Notes: generated from the letters alone by a model not told the origin. DNA of 9,732 nt from an uncultured Ruminococcus sp. (GCA_945867875.1 CAMBJF010000079.1:1-9732); one strand, 5' to 3'. Positions 1 to 7,920 are shown, counted from the stretch's first letter. Numbers and translations are program-made.

Positions 1-3
1 GAT

Positions 4-42
4 TTAGATATCTGATTATTACAGTTAAATATCTGAATATTA
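4..42 (+). repeat. Tandem 18-bp direct repeats upstream of urease operon promoter
   Basis: Two imperfect copies, TTAGATATCTGATTATTA at 4-21 and TTAAATATCTGAATATTA at 25-42, match at 16 of 18 positions with a 21-bp period, which is two helical turns. They lie immediately upstream of a poor -35 and a good extended -10. Same-face tandem sites in this position are typical of activator binding sites, but the binding protein is not identifiable, and AT-rich DNA can produce such similarity by chance. Confidence 0.5.
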
Positions 43-45
43 ATG

Positions 46-74
46 TAGTTAATTCAAGATGTATGTGATATAAT
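46..74 (+). promoter_or_regulatory. Putative urease operon promoter (extended -10)
   Basis: A perfect TATAAT at 69-74 is preceded by TGA (TGn extended -10 element, 66-68). At 17-bp spacing the -35 position (46-51) reads TAGTTA, only 3 of 6 to consensus. The predicted transcription start is near position 81, giving a leader of about 57 nt before the first gene. The weak -35 fits with dependence on an activator at the upstream tandem repeats; that link is inference. Confidence 0.6.
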
Positions 75-97
75 TTTATCAAAAAATATGGAATTGG

Positions 98-116
98 AAA
101 GGATATCATATCCTTT
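98..116. promoter_or_regulatory. 19-bp perfect palindrome in the urease operon leader
   Basis: AAAGGATAT at 98-106 and ATATCCTTT at 108-116 form a perfect 9-bp inverted repeat around a single C (107). It lies between the predicted transcription start and the ribosome binding site (GGAGG, 126-130). A one-base centre suits a dimeric repressor site better than an RNA hairpin, although a 7-bp stem with a 5-nt loop could form in the mRNA. It does not match the Fur, PerR, Zur or NikR consensus sites that I know. Confidence 0.5.
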
Positions 117-137
117 GATGAAAACGGAGGAATAATT

Positions 138-515
138 ATGGCTTGCTTTATCGCACCCGTAACAGAAGCTGTTATAACAACTATCGCAGAAAAGGTCATT
201 CATTCCCGTGAATGCAGGGCTGAAAGCGAGGGAAAGAAGCTTTCCTGCAAATTTTCCGAGAAACTTGGTGTGCTAAACAAAATGCTATGGGGCGGCTCTG
301 CTCTGCTTGCTTTTGAACATCTGTGGCACGGAGAGGTCGTTCCCTTTTATCCGTTCCTGACAGCTGCTTCAGATGCAGTGGCAACATCTGTAATGCTCCA
401 TGAGATAGCCACGTCGGGCGTTGCAATGGCTCTGCTTGTAACTGCTGTTTGGGCAGGCATAATGTGCGTTGGAGCGGCGGCAAGAAAAAAATCTGCTGCA
501 AAGGAGTCGAAGTGA
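138..515 (+). CDS. Small conserved-looking membrane protein, first gene of urease operon
   Basis: 125-residue protein of unknown function. The start is supported by GGAGG at 126-130, 7 nt ahead of the ATG. Residues 1-18 are hydrophobic to amphipathic. A basic, charged stretch (about 20-48) is followed by a membrane segment at about 46-60, the histidine-rich motif EHLWHGE (60-66), and a clear membrane helix at about 92-115 with a basic C-terminal tail. Another His-Glu pair sits at 88-89. I recall similar proteins in clostridia, usually paired with a second small membrane protein like the one following here, but no function is established to my knowledge. The next gene begins one base after this stop codon, so the two are almost certainly cotranslated and may form a complex. 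His and Glu next to membrane segments could bind metal or a cofactor; that is speculation. Confidence 0.85.
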   Translation: MACFIAPVTEAVITTIAEKVIHSRECRAESEGKKLSCKFSEKLGVLNKMLWGGSALLAFEHLWHGEVVPFYPFLTAASDAVATSVMLHEIATSGVAMALLVTAVWAGIMCVGAAARKKSAAKESK

Positions 516-516
516 T

Positions 517-831
517 ATGACGCTGCTCATAACACTGCTTGCAGCGGTCATATCCACGGCTGTGTGGTATATGAGCGCAGAGGCACGGAAAATGAAGGTT
601 GGCACGCTGTGCTGTATGTACTGGGGAGCTGCGCTTATGTGGCTTGTTGACGCTGCAAATGAATATATGGAGCTTGGAGCGGAGTATTTCTCCCCCGATG
701 CCGCTTCTATGATAAATGACGGTTTTCTCGGGCTGTCGGTCACAGTCCTTGGGCTTGTGATATGGACGGTCATCGTTCTGATAAAAGCCCCCAAAGGAAC
801 TGTCAGGAACACTCTTATGCACAAAAGCTGA
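517..831 (+). CDS. Small three-helix membrane protein, partner of the preceding gene
   Basis: 104-residue membrane protein of unknown function. I chose the ATG at 517 because AAGGAG (501-506) lies 10 nt upstream; an in-frame ATG at 469 would sit deep inside the preceding gene and add an un-hydrophobic leader. Predicted membrane helices are at about 3-20, 29-46 and 68-90. Acidic residues (Asp45, Glu49, Glu52) occur at the end of helix 2 and in the following loop. The C-terminus is basic. It starts 1 nt after the upstream small membrane gene and ends 23 nt before ureAB, so it belongs to the urease operon. It is not UreI/AmiS-like, which would have six helices and about 195 residues. Any role in urea, ammonia or nickel handling is only suggested by position. 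Confidence 0.8.
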   Translation: MTLLITLLAAVISTAVWYMSAEARKMKVGTLCCMYWGAALMWLVDAANEYMELGAEYFSPDAASMINDGFLGLSVTVLGLVIWTVIVLIKAPKGTVRNTLMHKS

Positions 832-854
832 AATGGGAAAGGAATGATATCAAA

Positions 855-1544
855 ATGCATCTTACCCCAAGAGAACAGGAAAGACTTATGATACACGCCG
901 CAGGAGAGCTTGCAAAGCAGCGAAAAGCAAGAGGGCTGAAGCTCAATTATCCCGAAGCTGTGGCATACATAACCTCAGAGCTTCTTGAGCTTGCCCGTGA
1001 CGGAAAGACCGTTACCGAGCTTATGAGCATCGGCAGACAGCTCCTCACCTGTGACGAGGTCATGGACGGAGTCCCCGAAATGCTTCACGAGATACAGCTT
1101 GAAGCCACATTTCCCGACGGAACAAAGCTTGTTACTGTCCACGAGCCTATCGTGCCGAACAACAAGGTCATTCCCGGCGAGATAATCACCGAGGAGGGGG
1201 AAATTGAAATAAATGCAGGAAAGGACAGCTCCGAAATAACTGTTACCAACACTGCTGACAGACCTATACAGGTAGGTTCTCACTTCCATTTCTTTGAAGT
1301 GAACAAGGCACTTGAATTTAACAGAGGGCTTGCGTTCGGTATGCGTCTCGATATCCCTGCGGGCACGGCGGTTCGTTTTGAGCCCGGTGAAAGCAAGCGT
1401 GTAAAGCTCATTGCCATCGGCGGCAAACGTGTGGGCTTCGGGCTCAATGACCTTGTGCAGGGCAGTATGGACGACCCTTCGGTCAAGGAAAAGGCAATTG
1501 CAAAGGCTAATGAAAAGGGATTTTTGTTCGGGGAGGGTGAGTAA
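855..1544 (+). CDS. ureAB: Urease gamma/beta fusion subunit (UreA-UreB)
   Basis: 229-residue fusion of two urease structural subunits that together with UreC hydrolyse urea to ammonia and carbamate in the cytoplasm. Residues 1-100 match UreA: the N-terminal [28 protein letters not shown] (30-39), and [21 protein letters not shown] (76-96). Residues about 100-205 match UreB: PGEI (107-110), [21 protein letters not shown] (130-150), [19 protein letters not shown] (161-179) and [13 protein letters not shown] (191-203). A short charged extension (204-229) follows. The start at 855 matches the family N-terminus and has AAAGGA at 838-843. An in-frame ATG at 762 lies inside the upstream gene and is rejected. 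A fused gamma/beta chain in the same order is the arrangement known from Helicobacter UreA. ureC starts 2 nt after the stop. Confidence 0.96.
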   Translation: MHLTPREQERLMIHAAGELAKQRKARGLKLNYPEAVAYITSELLELARDGKTVTELMSIGRQLLTCDEVMDGVPEMLHEIQLEATFPDGTKLVTVHEPIVPNNKVIPGEIITEEGEIEINAGKDSSEITVTNTADRPIQVGSHFHFFEVNKALEFNRGLAFGMRLDIPAGTAVRFEPGESKRVKLIAIGGKRVGFGLNDLVQGSMDDPSVKEKAIAKANEKGFLFGEGE

Positions 1545-1546
1545 AA

Positions 1547-3259
1547 ATGTTCAAGATGTCAAGAAAGCAGTATGCCGATATGTACGGTCCTACCACGGGC
1601 GACAGGATACGTCTGGGCGACACCTCTCTTATTGCTGAGGTGGAAAAGGATTACTGCATTTACGGCGAGGAAGCCAAGTTCGGCGGCGGAAAATCTCTCC
1701 GTGACGGAATGGGACAATCCAGCTCCGAGCCTGACAGCAGCTGCCCAGACACGGTGATCACCAGTGCCGTCGTCATTGATTCCACGGGAATTTACAAGGC
1801 TGATATCGGCATAAAGGACGGCAGGATATGCGGCATAGGCAAGGCGGGAAATCCCGATATTATGGACGGAGTGACCCCCTCCCTCGTTTTTGGAGCGTCC
1901 ACGGAAGCCATTGCGGGCGAGGGACTTATCCTCACCGCAGGAGGCATTGACACCCATATCCATTTCATCAGTCCAACTCAGATAGAGACTGCTCTTTATT
2001 CGGGCATAACAACGATGATAGGCGGCGGAACAGGTCCTGCCGACGGCACCAACGCCACCACCTGCACCCCGGGCAAATTCAACATTGAGAAGATGCTTGA
2101 AGCCGCCGAGGAATACCCCATGAACTTAGGCTTTCTCGGAAAGGGCAACAGCGCAGGCATCGACACTCTCACCGAGCAGATAGAAGCAGGCGCCTGCGGA
2201 CTGAAAATTCACGAGGACTGGGGCTCAACTCCCTCGGTCATAGATAAGGCGCTCACGGCGGCGGATAAATATGATGTTCAGGTCTCCATTCATACGGACA
2301 CACTGAACGAGGGCGGCTTTGTTGAGGACACCCTTGCGGCGATAAACGGCAGGACTATCCACACTTATCACACTGAAGGTGCAGGCGGCGGACACGCTCC
2401 CGATATCATAAAGGCGGCAGCATTCCCCAACATTCTCCCCTCCTCCACCAACCCCACAATGCCCTTTACCGTAAACACCATTGACGAGCATCTTGATATG
2501 CTTATGGTCTGCCACCACCTTGACAGCAAAGTCCCTGAGGACGTGGCATTTGCGGATTCGAGAATTCGCCCCGAGACTATCGCTGCGGAAGATGTTCTTC
2601 ACGATATGGGCATTTTCAGTATGATGTCAAGCGATTCTCAGGCAATGGGACGTGTGGGCGAAGTCATTACACGCACATGGCAGACTGCTTCAAAAATGAA
2701 AGATCAGCGTGGGGCGCTCCCCGAGGACAGCGAGAGAAACGATAATTTCAGAATAAAGCGATATGTTTCCAAATACACCATTAATCCCGCCATAACCCAC
2801 GGAATTGCGGATTATGTTGGCTCGGTGGAAGTGGGAAAATACGCAGACCTTGTTCTCTGGAAGCCTGCGATGTTCGGCGTAAAGCCCGAAATGATAATCA
2901 AGGGCGGCTTTATCTGCGCTTCAAAAATGGGCGATGCCAATGCGTCCATACCCACACCTCAGCCTGTGGTGTACACAAAGATGTTCGGCGCTCACGGACT
3001 TGCTGTGAAAAGAAGCTGCATAAGCTTTGTATCGGCTGCCGCTGCGGATAAGGGCATCAAAGAGCGGCTCGGACTTGAAAGAATAGTTCTTCCCGTTAAA
3101 AATTGTCGGAACATCGGCAAAAAGGATATGCGGTATAATGACAGGACAGGCGATATAAAGGTCGACCCCGAAAATTACCGTGTTACCGTTGACGGGGAGC
3201 ATATAAACTGCGAAGCGGCGGAAAAGCTGCCCCTTACTCAGAAATATTACCTCTTCTGA
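1547..3259 (+). CDS. ureC: Urease catalytic alpha subunit
   Basis: 570 residues, the normal length for UreC, the dinickel amidohydrolase that hydrolyses urea. All catalytic residues are present. His137 and His139 (DTHIHF), the carbamylated Lys220 ([12 protein letters not shown]), His249 (SIHTDT), His275 (HTYHTEG) and Asp363 (SSDSQAMGR) are the expected nickel ligands and bridge. His222 lies in the substrate pocket. Cys322 and His323 (MVCHHLD) form the mobile flap and general acid. These correspond to K. aerogenes H134, H136, K217, H246, H272, D360, H219, C319 and H320 with a constant +3 offset. The N-terminal [14 protein letters not shown] is also canonical. The ATG at 1547 has the GGGAGGGTGAG region just upstream; an ATG three codons later is possible. 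It sits 2 nt after ureAB and 24 nt before ureE. Confidence 0.98.
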   Translation: MFKMSRKQYADMYGPTTGDRIRLGDTSLIAEVEKDYCIYGEEAKFGGGKSLRDGMGQSSSEPDSSCPDTVITSAVVIDSTGIYKADIGIKDGRICGIGKAGNPDIMDGVTPSLVFGASTEAIAGEGLILTAGGIDTHIHFISPTQIETALYSGITTMIGGGTGPADGTNATTCTPGKFNIEKMLEAAEEYPMNLGFLGKGNSAGIDTLTEQIEAGACGLKIHEDWGSTPSVIDKALTAADKYDVQVSIHTDTLNEGGFVEDTLAAINGRTIHTYHTEGAGGGHAPDIIKAAAFPNILPSSTNPTMPFTVNTIDEHLDMLMVCHHLDSKVPEDVAFADSRIRPETIAAEDVLHDMGIFSMMSSDSQAMGRVGEVITRTWQTASKMKDQRGALPEDSERNDNFRIKRYVSKYTINPAITHGIADYVGSVEVGKYADLVLWKPAMFGVKPEMIIKGGFICASKMGDANASIPTPQPVVYTKMFGAHGLAVKRSCISFVSAAAADKGIKERLGLERIVLPVKNCRNIGKKDMRYNDRTGDIKVDPENYRVTVDGEHINCEAAEKLPLTQKYYLF

Positions 3260-3283
3260 CACATTACAGCAAGGAGCATTTTT

Positions 3284-3766
3284 ATGATAACGGAAAAAAT
3301 AATCGGAAAGCTTGGAAAAACGGATAAAAGCGTGGAATACGTTTCGGTGGACTGGTTCGAGCGTGACAAAAAGCTTTTGCGTAAAACCACCGACAAGGGC
3401 GAAGAGATCGGCATTAAGATAGACGAGCCTCTTAATGAAAATGACATCATCTATGAAGATGAGGACAGGATAATTGCGGTGACCATCGCCCCCTCCGACC
3501 TTATCAGCGTAAATGTGGGCACTATGGAGGAAATGGGACGGCTCTGCTTCGAGCTTGGAAACCGTCATCTCTCCCTTGCCATAGGTCACGATAATGTGAA
3601 GTGCCCCTATGACGAGCCTACGTTTCTGTATCTTAAAAAGCTTGGCTTTGACGCTGTTAAGGTACACGAGAAATTTACAGGCTACACCGAGTGCAGAGGT
3701 CACGCCCACACAGATGCTCACGTAAACGAACATCACCACGAGCATCATCATCACCATGAACACTGA
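3284..3766 (+). CDS. ureE: Urease accessory nickel chaperone with His-rich tail
   Basis: 160-residue UreE, the metallochaperone that delivers nickel to the UreG-UreF-UreD complex for insertion into apo-urease. The N-terminal peptide-binding-type domain (about 1-75) and the C-terminal metal-binding domain (about 76-138) are present. The conserved GNRH (92-95) carries the family's interface nickel-binding histidine, His95. The last 22 residues contain 12 histidines, including runs of three and five, forming a nickel-storage tail of the kind seen in Klebsiella UreE and absent in many others. AAGGAG at 3271-3276 precedes the ATG with 7-nt spacing. The 3' end overlaps the start of ureF by 11 nt, with the ureF ATG read out of the His-tail codons. 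Confidence 0.95.
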   Translation: MITEKIIGKLGKTDKSVEYVSVDWFERDKKLLRKTTDKGEEIGIKIDEPLNENDIIYEDEDRIIAVTIAPSDLISVNVGTMEEMGRLCFELGNRHLSLAIGHDNVKCPYDEPTFLYLKKLGFDAVKVHEKFTGYTECRGHAHTDAHVNEHHHEHHHHHEH

Positions 3767-4430
3767 TAAAATGCCGTTTCTGCGGCTTATGCAGGCACTT
3801 GACCCTCTTTTCCCCATAGGCGCATTCACCCTCTCGAATGGGCTGGAGACATATGTACAGAAGGATATCGTCAGGGATAAAAAAAGCCTTTCCGAGTATC
3901 TCCGTGCGTATCTTCACACCCTGCCCACGGGGGACGCAGGCTTTGCGGCACGGGCAGCTCTTGGAGATGACCCTGCATATCTCGATGAGCTTTTTGCGGC
4001 GGCAAGGTCGCCATATGAGCTGAGAAACGGCAGCAGAAATCTTTGCAGGCGGTTTATCAAAACGGAAGCCAAAATGGGCAGCTGTCCCCTGCTTGAAAAA
4101 TATGGACGTGAAATCGTGGCAGGTACATTAAACGGCTGTTACCCCGTGGCGGTGGGGCTGTTTATCCGTGACATCGGCGCATATGTGCATAACAGCGTGT
4201 CGATGTACTGTTACAGTCTCCTTTCGGCAACGGTAAATCACGCCGCAAAGCTCGTTCCACTCAGTCAGCTTGACGGTCAGGCTGCCCTTGCGGAAATAAT
4301 CGAGCAGATCCCCGAAGCGGCACGGCTTGCGATGAATGTTGATGCCTATGAACTGGGAATAGGCGGTGCAGGCTTTGACCTTCGCTCAATGGAGCACGAA
4401 AAGCTTTATTCGAGGATCTATATCTCTTAA
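3756..4430 (+). CDS. ureF: Urease accessory protein UreF
   Basis: 224-residue all-helical UreF, which bridges UreD and UreG in the complex that activates apo-urease and is thought to gate GTP hydrolysis by UreG. Family signatures are the N-terminal LDPLFPIGAFTLSNGLET (15-32), a central NGCYPVAVGLF-type segment, NHAAKLVPLSQLDGQ near residues 160-175, and the conserved C-terminal end GFDLRSMEHEKLYSRIYIS. The ATG at 3756 lies inside the His-tail of ureE (11-nt overlap). An in-frame ATG at 3771, just after the ureE stop, would give MPFLRLMQ and is an equally possible start. Neither has a clear Shine-Dalgarno sequence because the upstream bases are His codons, so translation probably depends on coupling to ureE. 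ureG follows after 21 nt. Confidence 0.95.
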   Translation: MNTDKMPFLRLMQALDPLFPIGAFTLSNGLETYVQKDIVRDKKSLSEYLRAYLHTLPTGDAGFAARAALGDDPAYLDELFAAARSPYELRNGSRNLCRRFIKTEAKMGSCPLLEKYGREIVAGTLNGCYPVAVGLFIRDIGAYVHNSVSMYCYSLLSATVNHAAKLVPLSQLDGQAALAEIIEQIPEAARLAMNVDAYELGIGGAGFDLRSMEHEKLYSRIYIS

Positions 4431-4451
4431 CCTGAAAGGACGGACAAAATT

Positions 4452-5063
4452 ATGTCATATGTAAAGATAGGTGTTGGCGGCCCTGTGGGTTCCGGCAAAA
4501 CTGCACTTATTGAGCGCCTTACAAGAAAAATGTCCGAGGAATACAGCATATGCGTTGTGACAAACGACATTTACACCAAGGAGGACGCAGAATTTCTTAT
4601 CAAAAATTCCGCTCTTCCACCCGAAAGGATAGTTGGCGTTGAAACAGGCGGCTGCCCTCATACCGCAATACGTGAGGACTGCTCGATGAACCTTGAAGCG
4701 GTTGACGAAATGGCGGCGAAGTTCCCCGATGTGCAGATAATTTTCATTGAAAGCGGCGGAGACAATCTCTCAGCCACATTCTCCCCCGACCTTGCGGACG
4801 CTTCCATATATGTCATTGATGTGGCACAGGGCGAGAAGATACCCAGAAAGGGCGGCCCCGGAGTTACCCGCTCCGACCTGCTTGTTATAAACAAGACTGA
4901 TCTTGCCCCGCTGGTGGGCGCAAGTCTTGATGTAATGGCGGCGGACTCAAAGCGAATGAGGGGCGACAGACCCTTTATGTTCACAAACCTTATGACTCTT
5001 GATGGCGTGGACGCAGTTATCGACTGGATAAAAAAATACGTCCTTTTCGAGGACTTGAAATGA
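4452..5063 (+). CDS. ureG: Urease accessory GTPase UreG
   Basis: 203-residue SIMIBI-class GTPase that couples GTP hydrolysis to nickel insertion into urease. The P-loop GPVGSGKT (10-17), the nickel-binding CPH motif (68-70) within [14 protein letters not shown], the ESGGDN motif (100-105) and the guanine-specificity NKTD (147-150) are all intact. Length is typical. AAAGGA around 4435-4441 lies about 10 nt before the ATG. The stop codon overlaps the ureD start in an ATGA arrangement, indicating translational coupling. Unlike plant and some actinobacterial UreG proteins there is no N-terminal His-rich extension, consistent with the His-rich tail being carried by UreE here. Confidence 0.97.
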   Translation: MSYVKIGVGGPVGSGKTALIERLTRKMSEEYSICVVTNDIYTKEDAEFLIKNSALPPERIVGVETGGCPHTAIREDCSMNLEAVDEMAAKFPDVQIIFIESGGDNLSATFSPDLADASIYVIDVAQGEKIPRKGGPGVTRSDLLVINKTDLAPLVGASLDVMAADSKRMRGDRPFMFTNLMTLDGVDAVIDWIKKYVLFEDLK

Positions 5064-5776
5064 GCATATTAAAGCTGACTGCCGAAAACCGAAACGGTCG
5101 GACGGTCATATCACAAAGTGAATTTACCTCTCCGCTGAAAATCGCAAACCCGTTTTACCGTGATGACTATACCGAAGTTATGATGATGGCGGCAAGTGCG
5201 GGAATACTTGACGGCGATGAATATGACATCGAAATAACCGTCAGGGAAAACGCAAGCCTTAAATTCACCGCCCAGTCATACTCGAAGATATTCAAGGCGG
5301 ACAAAACGGGTGCAAAACAGCGTGTGAGGATAACCGTTGAAAACGGCGGCAGTCTTATTTATATGCCCTGCCCCGTGATTCCCTTTGCCGACAGTGTTTT
5401 TGACAGTCGGACAGAGGTAAGGCTATACGGTGACAGCCGCTTTGTTATGACCGATATTCTTGCCTGCGGAAGAACGGCAATGAAGGAGCGCTTTGCATTT
5501 AGAAGCTACCGTTCAAGAACGGCGGTGTATGCCGATGATAAGCTTTGCTTTCTCGATAATCAGAAGCTTGTGCCCTCCGAGGCAGAGCTTTCGGGCATAG
5601 GATTTTTTGAAAACCGCTCCCACACTGGTATGATGTACATTTACGGCAAAGAGCCGAACATCACCGAAAATGACAGGATTGAAGCCGCTGTAACAAATGC
5701 CTGCATGGGCATGTGCATTCGTACCGCAGGAGACAGTGCGGACGATATATGGCGGTATTTCGGAACGCTGATATAA
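5060..5776 (+). CDS. ureD: Urease accessory protein UreD (UreH), slightly short
   Basis: 238-residue UreD, the accessory protein that binds apo-urease and, with UreF and UreG, forms the nickel-insertion complex. Family features are [10 protein letters not shown] (24-33), [16 protein letters not shown] (46-61), the [12 protein letters not shown] segment (67-78) and [13 protein letters not shown] (102-114). The start overlaps the ureG stop by 4 nt (ATGA). Most UreD proteins I know are about 260-275 residues and continue beyond the point where this one stops. The C-terminus here ends at WRYFGTLI, so the last 15-25 residues may be missing. The next gene lacks its 5' end, so a deletion across this junction is possible. 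Function is nonetheless likely, since the conserved core is complete. Confidence 0.93.
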   Translation: MSILKLTAENRNGRTVISQSEFTSPLKIANPFYRDDYTEVMMMAASAGILDGDEYDIEITVRENASLKFTAQSYSKIFKADKTGAKQRVRITVENGGSLIYMPCPVIPFADSVFDSRTEVRLYGDSRFVMTDILACGRTAMKERFAFRSYRSRTAVYADDKLCFLDNQKLVPSEAELSGIGFFENRSHTGMMYIYGKEPNITENDRIEAAVTNACMGMCIRTAGDSADDIWRYFGTLI

Positions 5777-5816
5777 ATATAAATGGCTGCTGCGAAATTT
5801 TCGTGCATTTTCGGAG

Positions 5817-6344
5817 GTGCTCCCCGCACTCACTCTCGGAACATGGACATACATATTTCAGGGACTTCTTGTTCTCACGCTGATGATAATGAGGAAAAAA
5901 TTCGTGCCATCGTATCTTTTCAGCTTCGTTGTGGGATTTGTTTTCGAAAAGCTCCTTGACCTCCACGAAATGTGGATAAACACCCTCCCCGACAATATTA
6001 TTATGCGGGTCATTTACTTCATCATAAGCTATGTGCTCATCTGCATAGGCATTGCCCTTTCAAATCGCTGCGGACTGCCGATAGTCCCCACAGACCTGTT
6101 TCCCCGTGAACTTTCGGACATCACGGGAGTGAAATACTCAAAGATAAAGATAGGCTTTGACATAACCTGCCTTGCAGTTACCGCAGGACTTACATTTTTC
6201 TGTCTTGGCCGCATAATGGGGCTTGGCATAGGAACTGTTCTGGCGGCTTTCACTATGGGCAAGGGCATCGGCTTCGCAGGAGAGCTTATTGACAGGAAAT
6301 TTGTTTTTGGGAATTTTATGACGCTGAAAAAGGATAAGGCATAA
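5817..6344 (+). pseudogene. YczE/DUF6198-like membrane protein, N-terminally truncated
   Basis: 175 residues from a GTG at 5817, with about five hydrophobic segments. It resembles YczE/YitT-type membrane proteins of Firmicutes. The opening ALTLGTWTYIF normally follows a first membrane helix and a GxSPISS-type motif of about 40-50 residues, both absent here. The frame is open upstream only to a TGA at 5769-5771 and that stretch ([16 protein letters not shown]) does not supply the missing part. The GGAGG at 5813-5817 overlaps the GTG itself, and no start lies at proper spacing downstream, so no convincing initiation site exists. I read this as a 5'-deleted remnant placed 40 nt after ureD. A genuine short variant is the alternative. 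The rest of the frame, including the C-terminal GLGIGTVLAAFTMGKGIGF, is intact, so the deletion would be recent. Function of the family is unknown. Confidence 0.6.
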
Positions 6345-6349
6345 CTACT

Positions 6350-6381
6350 AAAAAATGCTGCCATTGTGACAGCATTTTTTT
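6350..6381. terminator. Bidirectional terminator between convergent genes
   Basis: AAAAAATGCTG (6350-6360) pairs with CAGCATTTTTT (6370-6380) around a 9-nt loop. The run of T on the + strand and the matching run of A give U-tracts in both directions. It lies 5 nt after the + strand membrane protein stop and 3 nt past the kinase stop on the - strand, so it can terminate both the urease-side transcript and the kinase transcript. Confidence 0.85.
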
Positions 6382-6383
6382 AT

Positions 6384-7904
6384 TTATGAGGCTATTTCCA
6401 TAAAATTCTGATAAAGCGGGTCATCGTACTTTTCGTAATCCCAGATGTTGTTGCCCACATATTTGAAAAAGCTAACAGTATCATCACGGCTCATTGAGCT
6501 TATTTCTTCATCGTCAGAATAAAAATTGTCATAACCGCCGCAGTGCATCTGCTCTGTACCGAAAAGATACAGATTAAGCTTTTCGCTGCTGCTGTAATCA
6601 AGGTCGGTGTTATTATTATAAAACACCTGCGTGTTTATGATATTGCCCACGCTTCCCATTGAAAGCACAATGTCCTTATGTCCGTCACTGTTCACATCAA
6701 GAACGGACATTTGTACGTATTGACCGTAATTGATCATTCCGGTTTTCTGATCCATTGCTGCTGTACTTACAAGAAATTTGAAGTAATTATTGTCTGAAAT
6801 AACGTGAAAATCGGGGGAATTGTAATACATATCCACCACTGAAACGCACAGACTTCTGAAATACTCGTTCTGACCCTCGGCATTATAGGCTGATATCTGA
6901 AAAAGGTCGTCATAGCCGTCATCGTTATAGTCGCAGAGCATTGAGACATATTTGTTTTCTTTGAGCGACTCTGTGTCAATAATTATATAATCCATAGGTA
7001 TATCGTCATCGGCTGTGAACAAAAGCGGCGCTTCCATTTCATCGGCTGTGATGCGCTGTGCATTGTTCACATCGAGATTTTTGTAATATTCCTTGTATTC
7101 ATCAAATGGGTCTGTATTTTCTGTGGCTGATACTTCCCCGGCGGCGGGAACTGCTTCTATGCTTTTATCTGCAAGCACATTTCCAACCACCGCCGACAAT
7201 ACGAATATCGCTCCCACTGCTCCAAATATCACTGCCGCCGCAGATTTGTTTCCGTTTAATTCATTTAAGATCTCAGATGCATCGGAGTAGCGGTCATCGG
7301 GGTCAAGGCGAGTGCATTTGTCGATGATCTTCCTGTATTTTCTTTTATAGGCAAGACTGCCGAAAATGCATTCAAAGGTCTTGCCGAGAGCATAGATGTC
7401 CGAGCGCACATCTGTCTGTGAAAAACCATACTGTTCAGGAGGAGCAAAGCCCGCAGTGCCCAGATATCGTGTGTCGCTGTCAGCCTGTGGCTTCATTTTT
7501 CTTGCGGCTTCAAAGTCGATAAGGCAAATATGACCGTTTGGTGTCATAAGTATGTTCGAGGGCTTAATGTCACGGTGGATAATGCCGAGACTGTGAATGT
7601 GGATAAGTACAGCACACAGCTCTTTTGCGGCTTTTAACATCTGATTTTCGGAAAAACAGGCTTCGGAAATAATGTCGCCGTCCACAAATTCTTCAATGAC
7701 AGTGATATCGTTTTTATCTTCGGAAACGGAAAATATTTTCGGCATAAATTTATGGGGGTTATCACGCAAAAGATCATAAACTTCGGCATTATCGCCGTTT
7801 ATAACACGCTTTATCCGCTTTTCTCCGCTGTCATCGGTGATGCAGTAAACACTGCACCGCTTTGATTTTTTTAAAAGCTGCTCCACCTTTTTCATCTCCT
7901 GCAC
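6384..7904 (-). CDS. Membrane Ser/Thr protein kinase with Asp-rich extracytoplasmic domain
   Basis: 506-residue Hanks-type kinase with one membrane helix. The cytoplasmic kinase domain (about 10-215) has an invariant-lysine candidate Lys32, HRDIKPSN (110-117), IDFE (129-132) where DFG is usual, APPE (154-157) and SDIYALG (168-174). The N-terminal lobe has no GxGxxG glycine loop. The membrane helix is at about 222-245. The outer domain (about 246-506) contains two DxNxDGxxD loops, at 325-333 and 403-411, of the kind that bind calcium in FG-GAP/VCBS-like and EF-hand-like folds. I infer a receptor that senses an external signal, possibly calcium-dependent. The start is uncertain. The GTG at 7904 has no ribosome binding site, the ATG at 7895 abuts AGGAG (7896-7900), and a GTG at 7886 has that AGGAG at 9-nt spacing. 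It is divergent from the XRE-like regulator, its likely partner. Confidence 0.88.
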   Translation of the reverse strand: MQEMKKVEQLLKKSKRCSVYCITDDSGEKRIKRVINGDNAEVYDLLRDNPHKFMPKIFSVSEDKNDITVIEEFVDGDIISEACFSENQMLKAAKELCAVLIHIHSLGIIHRDIKPSNILMTPNGHICLIDFEAARKMKPQADSDTRYLGTAGFAPPEQYGFSQTDVRSDIYALGKTFECIFGSLAYKRKYRKIIDKCTRLDPDDRYSDASEILNELNGNKSAAAVIFGAVGAIFVLSAVVGNVLADKSIEAVPAAGEVSATENTDPFDEYKEYYKNLDVNNAQRITADEMEAPLLFTADDDIPMDYIIIDTESLKENKYVSMLCDYNDDGYDDLFQISAYNAEGQNEYFRSLCVSVVDMYYNSPDFHVISDNNYFKFLVSTAAMDQKTGMINYGQYVQMSVLDVNSDGHKDIVLSMGSVGNIINTQVFYNNNTDLDYSSSEKLNLYLFGTEQMHCGGYDNFYSDDEEISSMSRDDTVSFFKYVGNNIWDYEKYDDPLYQNFMEIAS

Positions 7905-7920
7905 TTGACATTCAATAAAA
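7883..7920. repeat. 38-bp direct repeat, copy 1 (kinase start)
   Basis: This segment matches 8121-8158 at 33 of 38 positions without gaps, and its last 23 bases (7898-7920) are identical to 8136-8158. On the - strand it spans the kinase candidate start codons and AGGAG. It includes the 12-mer TTGACATTCAAT at 7905-7916. The two copies are 238 bp apart. Confidence 0.8.

Noticed and set aside
98..116. Fur, Zur or NikR box
   Set aside because: The half-site AAAGGATAT does not match the consensus sequences of these regulators, so only a generic palindrome is reported.
196..896. Minus-strand open frames opposite the two small membrane genes
   Set aside because: They overlap supported + strand genes with good ribosome binding sites and lack recognisable domains or initiation signals.
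3698..3766. Simple-sequence repeat or CRISPR-like array
   Set aside because: It is a mixed CAC/CAT codon run encoding the UreE His tail, with no spacer structure.
2921..3829. Long minus-strand open frame (about 300 codons) across ureC and ureE
   Set aside because: It is antisense to two unmistakable urease genes, matches no family, and has no ribosome binding site; it results from the codon bias of the real genes.
5783..5959. Small ORF starting at the ATG just after ureD
   Set aside because: It runs in another frame over the membrane protein gene, has no ribosome binding site and no membrane or domain features.
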